A DNA stretch of 64,000 nucleotides from G965276765 sp965276825. Its GTDB lineage: Bacteria; Actinomycetota; Acidimicrobiia; Acidimicrobiales; Palsa-688. Location of the stretch: positions 4,057,785 to 4,121,784 of the forward strand of contig OZ255630.1 in NCBI GenBank assembly GCA_965276825.1, in the 5' to 3' direction. The notes under the pieces were generated by a model. The model searched no databases, had not been told where the DNA came from, and saw only the letters and a program-made list of their open reading frames with translations. Shown here piece after piece: positions 25,463 to 33,072 of this stretch. Numbering within the stretch: position 1 is the stretch's first letter; each line of letters opens with the position of its first letter. A program made the position numbers and the translations under genes.

Positions 25463-26073
25463 CCCAGACAACCGGCGAACCCATGGTGCCCGGCCAGACG
25501 GTGCCCGGCCAGATGGTGCCCGACGAGCCGGGCGCGACCGACTCGCCGGTGGTCACCGAAGGGCCGGCTGCGGGCCGCTTCGCCGCCATCCGGCGCTCCC
25601 CGCTCGTCCGGCGCATCACCGGCTACTCCGCCGGGTCGGTGATCGCCGCGTTCACCAGCGAGGTGGCCTTCGCCGGCGTGTTCGGCGGCCTCCACGGCGG
25701 CACCACCTGGGCGTCCGTCGCCGGCTTCGTCGGTGGTGCCGTGCCCAACTACTTCCTCAACCGGCGATGGGCGTGGAAGGACCGTCGCGGTCGCAGCCCG
25801 CGCAGCGAGGTCCTCCTCTACGCCGCGGTCTCGATCGCCAGCTTCCTCGTCTCGATCGTGTTCACGAGCCTCGTCGAGGACTGGGCACGAGACTTCGCCA
25901 CCACGCCGAGCGTCCGCGCCCTGCTGGTCGACGCCGCCTACCTGGCCGTGTCGGGCGTCTTCTTCGTCGGCAAGTTCGTGGCCTACGAGTTGATCGTGTT
26001 CACCAAAGGCCCCGGCGGGCGGCCAGGTTCGCCCGAGCCACGGGGCGAAGCCGCCACCACGTCGTCAGGATGA
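25459..26073 (+). CDS. GtrA-like flippase family protein
   Basis: 204 residues. After a Pro/Val-rich tail of 45 residues comes a GtrA domain with four spans and the hallmark NYFLNRRWAWK near residue 96. GtrA proteins are thought to move polyprenyl-phosphate-linked sugars across the membrane. It is coupled to the GT-C gene (ATGA overlap) and its last 74 bases overlap the end of the convergent GT2 gene. Confidence 0.87.
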   Translation: MTQTTGEPMVPGQTVPGQMVPDEPGATDSPVVTEGPAAGRFAAIRRSPLVRRITGYSAGSVIAAFTSEVAFAGVFGGLHGGTTWASVAGFVGGAVPNYFLNRRWAWKDRRGRSPRSEVLLYAAVSIASFLVSIVFTSLVEDWARDFATTPSVRALLVDAAYLAVSGVFFVGKFVAYELIVFTKGPGGRPGSPEPRGEAATTSSG

Positions 26074-26848
26074 CCCGCGCGAAGCGGGCCCCGTAGATCA
26101 GGTTCCTGCCCTTCTTGGTCTCGCCGGCGGCCCGCTGGTACATGGTGGCCGGGACCTCCTTGACCACGAAGCCGTTGGCGATCACGTTGATCAGCATCTC
26201 GGAGGTCTGGTACTGGGTCTGGCGCAGCTGGACCTTGGCGGTCACCTCGGCGCGCATGGCCCGCAGGCCGTTGGCCGGGTCGGTGATCCTGGTGCCCGTC
26301 AGGATCGAGAGCACGCGGGCGAAGAGCACCACGCCGACCTTGCGCACCGGGTCGGTGGTGTGGGTCGTGCCGAGCCGGCGGGACCCGTTCACGAAGTCGG
26401 CGTCACCGGCCAGGATGGGCCCGACGAGCGCCGGCAGCTCCTGGGGGTCGAACTGGCCGTCGGCGTCGGCGGTGGCGATGATCGCCGCGCCCCGCTCCCT
26501 CGCCACCCGGTAGCCGGTGCGGAAGGCCGTGCCCTGGCCCAGGTTGATGGGGAACCGGCAGACCAGCGCCCCGGCCCCCTTGGCCTCGGCCTCGGTGGCA
26601 TCCCGGGAGCCGTCGTCCATCACGAGGGTCTCGACGCTCAGGCCGCAGATCGTCTCGGGCACCGACCGCACCACGTCGGCGACGGCGTCCTCCTCGTTGA
26701 GGGCGGGGATGACCAGCACCACGTCGGCCCCCTTGCCGGGATGCTCCGCGAGAAAGGTCGCGACCGCCTCGTTCGCGATCTCCTCGGAGCGGGCCGGGTC
26801 CCGGATGGCCCCCGTGTCGAGCGGGGCCCTGCGCAGGGGGAAGGTCAT
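26000..26848 (-). CDS. family 2 glycosyltransferase (polyprenyl-phosphate glycosyltransferase-like)
   Basis: 282 residues. The GT-A fold signature VVLVIPALNEEDAVADVV begins near residue 44, DDGSRDAT follows, and the metal-binding DADGQFDP lies near 133. The SRRLGT and DPANGLRAM motifs are those of dolichyl-phosphate-sugar synthases (Dpm1/GtrB). There is no membrane tail. With the convergent GtrA and GT-C genes it completes a Gtr-type three-component glycosylation set. Confidence 0.87.
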   Translation of the reverse strand: MTFPLRRAPLDTGAIRDPARSEEIANEAVATFLAEHPGKGADVVLVIPALNEEDAVADVVRSVPETICGLSVETLVMDDGSRDATEAEAKGAGALVCRFPINLGQGTAFRTGYRVARERGAAIIATADADGQFDPQELPALVGPILAGDADFVNGSRRLGTTHTTDPVRKVGVVLFARVLSILTGTRITDPANGLRAMRAEVTAKVQLRQTQYQTSEMLINVIANGFVVKEVPATMYQRAAGETKKGRNLIYGARFARVILTTWWRLRPVARANLAARRGLW

Positions 26849-26981
26849 AAGCCGGGCACTCTACGCGCTCACGACCCGCGCCCACCGGTTGGCCTCCTCG
26901 TGCCGACCGGCGGAATCGACGCTCTGCGTCCCGGCCCGGTCGCTAGCGTGCCCGGGTGCCCGACGTTCGGACGTGGAGACC

Positions 26982-28259
26982 ATGATCGACCCCCGACTTC
27001 TCCTCGACGACTTCGAGCGCACCGCAGACCGGTTGGCCCGCAAGCGCGTCGACCGGGTGTCGCTCGAGGCCGCCCGTGACCTGGTGGTCGAGCGGAGGAG
27101 CCGGCTCACGGAGGTCGACGCCGCCCGCCGGGTGATGAACACCGGCTCGGCGGAGATCGGCCGGCTGGTGCGCTCCGGGGATGCCGCTGCGGCCGACGCG
27201 ACCCGCCGGCACCTGGCGGACACCAAGGCGAGCCTCGAGGGGCTGGAAGCCGACCTGCGCGACGTGGAGGCGCGCCTCGAAGACGCCATGGCAGCCATCC
27301 CCAACGTGCCCGACGACGACGCCCCCGACGGGGCCGGCGAGGAGGACAACGTCGTCGTCGCCACCCACGGGTACGACCCCGCCGACTACGAGCGCCGGGC
27401 GTGGCGGCCGCACTGGGAGGTGGGCACCGCCCTCGGCATCGTCGACCCCGAAGCGGCGACCAGGCTGAGCGGCGCCATGTTCACGGTGCTCAGGGGCGGG
27501 GGCGCCCGGCTGCTGCGGGCGCTGGTCAACTTCGCCCTGGACCTGCACCGAGACCGCTACGAGGAGACGGTCGTCCCGCACCTGGTGCGGACCGAGGTCA
27601 TCTCCCGTACCGGGCATCTCACCAAGTTCGACACGCAGGCCTACCGTCTGCGCGACGACGACCTGTGGCTGCTGCCCACCGGGGAGGTGGCCCTGATGGG
27701 GCTCGGCCAGGACCAGATCCTCGCGGAGGCCGATCTGCCGAAGCGGGCGATGGCCTACACGGTCTGCTGGCGGCGGGAGGCCGGCGCGGCCGGCAAGGAC
27801 ACCCGCGGCCTGCAGCGGCTGCACGAGTTCCACAAGGTCGAGCTCGTGACCCTCTGCACCCCCGAGACGAGCCACGCCGAGCTCGGGGTGCTGCGGGCCG
27901 ACTGCGAGCGTGCCCTGCAGATCCTCGAGCTGCCCTACCGGGTGCTCGACCTGTGCACGGCGGACCTCACCTTCTCCTCCACCCGGGTCTTCGACCTGGA
28001 GGTCTACTCGCCCGGCGTCGACCGGTGGCTCGAGGTGGCGTCGGTCAGCCGGATCGGCGACTTCCAGGCCCGCCGCGGCGCCATCCGCTTCCGCCGGGAA
28101 GCCGGGGGCACCGAGCTCGTCCACTCCCTCAACGGCTCGGGGCTGGCCACGCCGCGCATCTGGGCCGCCGTGGTCGAGCACGGCCAGCAGCCCGACGGCA
28201 CCGTCCGGGTCCCCGCCGCACTGGTGCCCTACGTCGGTGGCGAGGTCCTCACCGCCTGA
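26982..28259 (+). CDS. serS: seryl-tRNA synthetase
   Basis: 425 residues. The N-terminal coiled-coil arm (residues 25-110, Ala/Arg/Leu/Glu-rich) binds the long variable arm of tRNA-Ser. Class II motif 2 is CWRREAGAAGKDTRGLQRLH and motif 3 is near the end (NGSGLATPRIWAAVVE). It charges tRNA-Ser in the cytoplasm. GGAG lies 6 nt before ATG 26982. Motif 3 differs from the common ALAVGRT form, but that is seen in actinomycete-type enzymes. Confidence 0.92.
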   Translation: MIDPRLLLDDFERTADRLARKRVDRVSLEAARDLVVERRSRLTEVDAARRVMNTGSAEIGRLVRSGDAAAADATRRHLADTKASLEGLEADLRDVEARLEDAMAAIPNVPDDDAPDGAGEEDNVVVATHGYDPADYERRAWRPHWEVGTALGIVDPEAATRLSGAMFTVLRGGGARLLRALVNFALDLHRDRYEETVVPHLVRTEVISRTGHLTKFDTQAYRLRDDDLWLLPTGEVALMGLGQDQILAEADLPKRAMAYTVCWRREAGAAGKDTRGLQRLHEFHKVELVTLCTPETSHAELGVLRADCERALQILELPYRVLDLCTADLTFSSTRVFDLEVYSPGVDRWLEVASVSRIGDFQARRGAIRFRREAGGTELVHSLNGSGLATPRIWAAVVEHGQQPDGTVRVPAALVPYVGGEVLTA

Positions 28260-28273
28260 GGCGACCGGCTGCC

Positions 28274-28372
28274 CTGCACCGCGCCCTCGGCGCGGGGCTA
28301 CACCGCGCCCTCGGCGCGGGGCTACACCGCGCCCTCGGCGCGACGGGGCTACACCGCGCCCTTGGCCCCGCC
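28274..28372. repeat. 24-bp tandem repeat at the 3' end of the ABM gene
   Basis: Unit of 24 bp containing CTACACCGCGCCCTCGGCGC. Copies start at 28274, 28298, 28322 (with a 3-bp insertion) and 28349. The last copy includes the stop codon and final residues of the ABM monooxygenase gene, so the array looks like repeated duplication of that gene end. Confidence 0.85.
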
Positions 28373-28654
28373 GTAGGGCAGCGGGTCGAGGCGGTGCACC
28401 TCGGGGGCGGCGGCCATCAGGCCCTTCAGCGACTCGCCGATGGCCGCCATCGTGGAACCTTTGCCGTGGGCGTCGAGCGCCTCGGAGCTGGCCCACTTCT
28501 CGATCATGACCAGCTGGTCGCCGTCGCGGTGGAGGGCGTAGAGCTCGCAGCCCTCCTCGGCGTGCACGGCGGGGATGTGCTCGCCGAAGGCGGCGGCGAC
28601 CGCGTCGGCCCGGCCTTGCTTGGCGTGCAGATTGGCGACGACGACGACGGACAT
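28349..28654 (-). CDS. antibiotic biosynthesis monooxygenase (ABM) domain protein
   Basis: 101 residues, one ferredoxin-like ABM domain: opening strand VVVVANLHAKQGRADAVAAA, the CELYALHRD and LVMIEKWAS strands and the ALDAHGKG helix start. Members act as small cofactor-free monooxygenases or have unknown roles in quinone or heme chemistry. Its stop codon lies within the 24-bp repeat array. Confidence 0.85.
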   Translation of the reverse strand: MSVVVVANLHAKQGRADAVAAAFGEHIPAVHAEEGCELYALHRDGDQLVMIEKWASSEALDAHGKGSTMAAIGESLKGLMAAAPEVHRLDPLPYGGAKGAV

Positions 28655-28705
28655 GCGGACCCCCGGGAGCTCGGAACGGCACCGCAGCCGGCGCCGTCGG
28701 CGACG

Positions 28706-29779
28706 CTACCAACGCTCGGGGGCTCCCCGGCCCACCGGGCGGTCAGGGACGGGGGCGACGGCCCGCTCGATCGCCGCCAGCAGCGAGCGGGACGACGCCT
28801 CGATGCCGAAGCGCGCCGCCACCTTCGTCCGCAGCGCCCGCCTGGCTGCAGCGGGCACGGCCATCGCGGCGGCGACGGCGCCGGCCAGCTCGTCGGGATC
28901 GCCAGGATCGGCGATCAGCTCGGGAAGCAGCGTCGACTCGGCCAGGCCACCGAGGCCGCTCGACGCGACCGGCACGCCGCACGCCTGCGCCTCGATGGCG
29001 CTCAGCCCGAGACCCTCGGGCCGCACCGAGGGGCAGACCGCGGCGGAGGCCGCCGCATAGAGGCGGGCCATGGCCGTCCTGGACCTCGCCGGGGGGATCA
29101 GCCGGCAGCGTGGGCTGGCACGCACCAGGGCGCGGAGGGCGACGTGCTCGGCGGTCGGGGTCGACCAGGGGGAGAGGTGGTCGGTGACGAGGATCCGGGC
29201 GCCGGCGAGCGCCGGCCGGGAGGCGGCCACGCACAGCTCGGCGATGCCCTTCTTGGCCATCAGGCGGTTGGGGCACAGCACCAGCCCGGGTTCCGGCTCC
29301 GGCACGGCGGTGAGGAACGCCCCGTGCACCCACGGGTCGACCACCACGGCCGGTGACCCACCCAGCGCCTCGGACGCCGCACTGGCCAGCGCCGAGCTGA
29401 CCGCGGCGACGACGGCCCGACCGAGGGGTGGCGGACCGAGGGGTGGCGGACCGAGGGGTGGCAGACCGCCGGGCCCGAGGCCCCAGGCGTCCGGCCAGTT
29501 GTGCAGGAGGTGGACGGTGGGACCGTCGACGTGATGCTGCCAACCCGGGCGGTTGTTGAGCACCACCACGTCCGGGGCGAGCCGCTCGACCACGCCGGCC
29601 AGCTCCTCGGGCCGCTCGAAGGTGACCTGCGCGTCGAGGATCGGACCACCGGGGATGGTCGCCACCCAGACCTGGTGCTCGCCGGCCAGCGCGTCCGCCC
29701 ACCCGGCCAGCAGCAGCTCGAGGGCGCCCCCCTCGGCGTGGACCGGAGCGAGGTCCGTGCCGACGAGGAGGATCCGCAT
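28706..29779 (-). CDS. family 4 glycosyltransferase
   Basis: 357 residues, GT-B fold. The C-terminal half has the GT4 donor site: PSVRPEGLGLSAIEAQACGV with the E-x7-E pattern and GLGGLAESTLL. The N-terminal half opens with LLVGTDLAPVHAEGG. A short PPLG repeat (GPPPLGPPPLGPPPLG near 110-125) is coded by a 15-bp tandem repeat at 29424-29465. It likely transfers a nucleotide-activated sugar in the cytoplasm; the acceptor is unknown. Confidence 0.85.
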   Translation of the reverse strand: MRILLVGTDLAPVHAEGGALELLLAGWADALAGEHQVWVATIPGGPILDAQVTFERPEELAGVVERLAPDVVVLNNRPGWQHHVDGPTVHLLHNWPDAWGLGPGGLPPLGPPPLGPPPLGRAVVAAVSSALASAASEALGGSPAVVVDPWVHGAFLTAVPEPEPGLVLCPNRLMAKKGIAELCVAASRPALAGARILVTDHLSPWSTPTAEHVALRALVRASPRCRLIPPARSRTAMARLYAAASAAVCPSVRPEGLGLSAIEAQACGVPVASSGLGGLAESTLLPELIADPGDPDELAGAVAAAMAVPAAARRALRTKVAARFGIEASSRSLLAAIERAVAPVPDRPVGRGAPERW

Positions 29780-29833
29780 GCCGGTTGCGACCCTACCGGT
29801 GCGTCCGACCGGGCCTCAGCGGCAGGGGCCGGT

Positions 29834-30613
29834 CTCGACCGACTGCGCCAGGCCATCGACGATCCCGCCCCAGCCGACCGCCTCGAGATCGAGTGCGTCG
29901 ACGTCCAGGCGCAGCTCGTCGACGGCGACCTGCCCGAGCGTCACGGCACTACCGTGCTCATCGAGGGCGACGCCGGCGACAAGGCCAAGCGCTTCGCCAA
30001 CTACGTGACCCACATCACCGACCTTTCGCCGGCGGCGGCGGCGATCATCCACGGTGACGCGGTGACCGGGATCATCCACCGCTGGCTCGGCGCCGACTGC
30101 TGGTCGGCCGAGTCGGAGCGCTTCGGCTACGTCTACCAGGTCGCCAGGCCGGGCCGGGAGGGCAGCTACTCGCGCATCGGCTGGCACGGCGACTGGCAGT
30201 CGAGCCCCCACATCGCCATGTGACCGGCCACGGCCGTCACCATCCACCTCGACGCCACCAGCCCGGCCAACGGCTTCCTCCGGGTCGTCCCCGGCAGCCA
30301 GCGCTGGGCCACGCCACCGCCGTACGAGAACGTCGACGGCGCCGTCGCGCCCGAAGGCGCCGCCCCCGCCGGGGGCTACACCGACTCCCCACCGCCTGCG
30401 CCCATGCCGCTCGGGTTCGAGAAGGTCCCCGGGGAGATCGGGGTCTACGCCGAGCGGGGCGACATCCTGTTCCACGACTGCTACCTGTGGCACTCGGCGG
30501 CCGTCGCCACCGACCCCGCGGTCAGGCGCAGGCACGTGCGGGGCAGCTGGTACGCCGGCGCCGAGCCGGCCAACTTCGGGGCGTCAGACTTCGTCAAGAA
30601 CGCGGCGCGGTAG
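29834..30613 (+). pseudogene. phytanoyl-CoA dioxygenase-like pseudogene
   Basis: One frame reads through a TGA at 30221-30223. Before it: ECVDVQAQLVDGDLPERHGT, then IGWHGDWQSSPHIAM with the HxD iron-ligand pair. After it: TIHLDATSPANGFLRVVPGS and CYLWHSAAVATD, the latter holding the distal His. Both halves together look like a PhyH-type Fe(II)/2-oxoglutarate dioxygenase. The TGA stands where Trp (TGG) would suit the pattern. No ATG, GTG or TTG lies in frame near the 5' end, so the start is also lost or unusual. It is adjacent to other decayed genes. Confidence 0.7.
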
Positions 30614-30678
30614 GCGCACGGGTGGCGGGGGGCGCGTCCGGTGGGTGGGGCGCGTACGGTCTGCGGTCGTTCGGCGGG

Positions 30679-30734
30679 GATCGAGGTTTCTGCGGTCGAT
30701 GGACGGTGCCCGGCGCGGTCCCGGGTCCGCAGAT
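30679..30734. repeat. diverged copy of the 62.8-kb repeat element
   Basis: GATCGAGGTTTCTGCGGTCG followed by GCGGTCCCGGGTCCGCAGAT. Both parts and their order match the 29-bp array at 62762-62980, with about 10 bp less between them. Confidence 0.45.
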
Positions 30735-30762
30735 TTGCGCTCGCCGCAGCGCCGGCGGCTGC

Positions 30763-30921
30763 TCAACCCGACGGGGGATGGCGGGCGTGCCAGTGGTGGG
30801 CCACCTCGATGCGCCGGCAGATCCAGACACGCTCGCGGGCGAGCATGTGGTCGATCAGCCGCTCGAGGCCGGCGAGGTCCGCGGGGTCGGCGAGCGGGGC
30901 GCTCGGCTTCTCGCTGGGCAC
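30763..30921 (-). pseudogene. C-terminal remnant of allantoinase PuuE (polysaccharide deacetylase family)
   Basis: 52 residues open from GTG 30921. The stretch LERLIDHMLARERVWICRRI then EVAHHWHARHP resembles the extreme C-terminus of PuuE-type allantoinases (about 300 residues). The catalytic deacetylase core is missing. It lies 8 nt downstream of uraH on the same strand, as expected for a former urate-degradation operon. Confidence 0.5.
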
Positions 30922-30928
30922 GGCGTGC

Positions 30929-31225
30929 TCACACGCCCAGATAGGTCACCGCGGAGACGGGGGAAGCCAGGAGGGGCACGTGGTAGTGGCGGTCGTCGGC
31001 CAGCACCACCACCGCGGCGACCCCGGCCAGGAAGTCGCCGCCGGTCTCCCACGCGATCCGATACGTGCCGGTCGGGAGGCCATCCGCCAGGTCGGAGATC
31101 CGGCCGGTGTTGTCGGTCGTCCCGCCGGCGACCAGGTCGCCGGAGACGGCGGTCACCGTCACCTGCACATCGACCAGCGGGCCGCCGGCCGCGGCGTCGA
31201 GCACGTGGGTGGAGAGGCTGGGCAT
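30929..31225 (-). CDS. uraH: 5-hydroxyisourate hydrolase with altered C-terminus
   Basis: 98 residues, transthyretin-related fold. LSTHVLDAAAGGP carries the first active-site His and RHYHVPLL the second; an Arg lies in GRISDL. The family ends in the tetrapeptide YRGS, which forms part of the active site; here the end reads TYLGV. That and the decay of neighbouring genes question activity. In an intact pathway it hydrolyses 5-hydroxyisourate made from urate. GAGG lies 8 nt before ATG 31225. Confidence 0.75.
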   Translation of the reverse strand: MPSLSTHVLDAAAGGPLVDVQVTVTAVSGDLVAGGTTDNTGRISDLADGLPTGTYRIAWETGGDFLAGVAAVVVLADDRHYHVPLLASPVSAVTYLGV

Positions 31226-31376
31226 CTCAGCAGCCTCGTCGTGCGGTTCGGGAGGGTGATGTCGGCACGTTCCCAGCGTTCCAGGGCGGCGAGGTGGCGT
31301 CCAGCGCTTCCTCCCCGCGATCCCCACCGGGCCCGCACCCGGGGAGGTCGTTCCCCTCCGTCGACGTCGCCGGTAA

Positions 31377-31922
31377 CACGGTGTTCACGCCGGCCACACC
31401 GGACCCCAGGCCGACGGCACGACCAACCACGACGAGACGTACACCACCGCCATGACGGGCGTGGTCGTCGAGGTCGACCCGGCCACCGGGACCGTCGTGG
31501 TGCTCGACGCCGTCTCGGTCCTCGACTGCGGGGTGGTCATCAACCCCAAGGTGGTCGAGGGCCAGCGGCGGGGCGGCTTCATCCAGGGTCTCGGCACCGC
31601 CCTGCTCGAGGAGGCCCGCTACAGCCCCGACGGGCAGCCGCAGTGCTCCACCCTGCTCGACTACACCATCCCCACCGCGCCCGACTGCCCCGACCTGCGC
31701 GTGGTGCTGCGCCCTGTCCCCTCCGGGCTGCTCGGCGAGTTCCGGGGGATGGGCGAGATCGGCGTCATCGCCGCCCCCGCGGCCATCGTCGGCGCGGTGT
31801 CCGACGCCCTCGTCCCGCTCGGGGTGCAGCTGCGCAGCACCCGGGCCCACGCCGCCGAGCTGCGCCGCCTGGTCAGGGCGGCCGGGTGGCGGCCCGACTC
31901 GGCGGCCTGGTCGCGGGGCTGA
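31377..31922 (+). pseudogene. C-terminal remnant of xanthine dehydrogenase molybdenum subunit
   Basis: About 180 residues without a proper start; the frame opens after a TAA at 31374. GHTGPQADGTTNHDETYTTA, DCGVVINPKVVEGQRRGGFI and the Mo-site glutamate region GMGEIGVIAAPAAIVGAVSD are the last domain of XDH/CO-dehydrogenase large subunits, which are about 750 residues. The rest is absent, so this is a remnant. It points to former xanthine oxidation in this purine region. Confidence 0.75.
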
Positions 31923-31933
31923 CCGGCCGCCCC

Positions 31934-33029
31934 TCAGTCCCGCACGCTCGGACCGTGCCCCTGTTCCGGCCCCTGTGGTCCCGGGAGCGCGGCCCGGCGA
32001 GCGAAGAGCTCCTCGGCGGCGGCCTGGGCGTCGGCCCGGACGGCGGTGGGGTCGAAGGTCGTCGGGGTCCCGTCGGTGAGCAGCGGGGCGCCGTCGACCC
32101 AGACGTGGCGCACGTCGCGTCCCGACGCCGAGAAGACCAGATGGGCGGCGACATTGGAGTCAGACCCCCGGAGCAGCGGGGTGGTGTGCAGGCCGCGCCG
32201 GTCGACGGCGATGACGTCGGCCCGCTTGCCGGGCTCCAGGCTGCCCGTGACGGCGTCGAGGCCCAGCACCTTGGCCCCTTCGATCGTGGCCATGGCGAGC
32301 ACGTCCCACGGGTCGCCGGTCGTCGGGTCGAGGGTCGACACCTTCTGCGACAGCGACGCCACCTTCATCTCCTCGAGCAGGTCGAGGTTGTTGTTCTCCT
32401 TCTCGCCGTCGCTGCCGAGTCCAACCGCAACCCCCGAAGCGCGCAGCGCCCCGACCCTCGCCGGTCCCGACGACAGCTTCATGTTGGAGCAGGGGCAGTG
32501 GGCGACCGACGTGCCGGTCTCGACTCGAGCAGCGCCCGGTTGGTGTCGAGGGTCTCGAAGTAGTCGTAACCCTCGGCGTCCGCCACGTAGGGCACGAGCG
32601 TGGCCCGCAGGCCGATCGACGCCGCCTCTGTGGCCGAGCCTTCCATGTAGCGCCACATGTCCATCACCGAGGTGGTGCCGGCGAGCACCGACTCGGCGTA
32701 GCACTGCCGCGACGCCACCGCGGCGATCTCCGGGGTGAGGGCGCGGTGCGCCGGGTCGACGTAGGTCTCCAGCCAGTCCCACAGGGCCAGGGACTCGGCG
32801 GTGCCGCGCAGCAGCCCGGAGTGCAGGTGGCAGTTGTGCAGACCGGGGAGCACGGCGAGCTCCCCGACCTCGATGATGCTCGCCCCCTCGCTGCGGGATC
32901 AGCGGCGACCTCGGCGTCGGCCCCGACGGCCACGATGGTGTCGCCCTCGAAGAGCACCGAGCCTCCTTCGATCACGTGAAGGGGCCGGTCCATCGGCAGG
33001 ACGAAGCCGCCCCGCAGGAGGGTGCTCAC
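31934..33029 (-). pseudogene. amidohydrolase (guanine deaminase/chlorohydrolase-like) pseudogene
   Basis: Three pieces in two frames. Piece 1 from GTG 33029: LLRGGFVLPMDRPLHVIEGG. A 1-nt loss in a G-run near 32890 shifts the frame to piece 2: LPGLHNCHLHSGLLRGTAES with the HxH metal pair. Near 32521 the frame shifts again into piece 3: TGTSVAHCPCSNMKLSSGPA and a normal end. Between pieces 2 and 3 a long central part holding the remaining metal ligands is missing. The short repeat TCGAG lies at that junction. Confidence 0.75.
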
Positions 33030-33072
33030 CGCGAGCAGGCGCGGTGCTGATGGTGAGCACGCCGGGGCGCGC

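Noticed and set aside
23348..25471. 707-codon minus frame opposite the GT-C gene
   Set aside because: Composition is Asp/Gly/Glu/Arg-rich antisense noise with no domain; the plus-strand frame has clear membrane spans.
30221..30223. Genetic-code change (TGA read as Trp)
   Set aside because: Many well-supported genes in the window end in TGA, for example sqd1, serS, murT and fabG.
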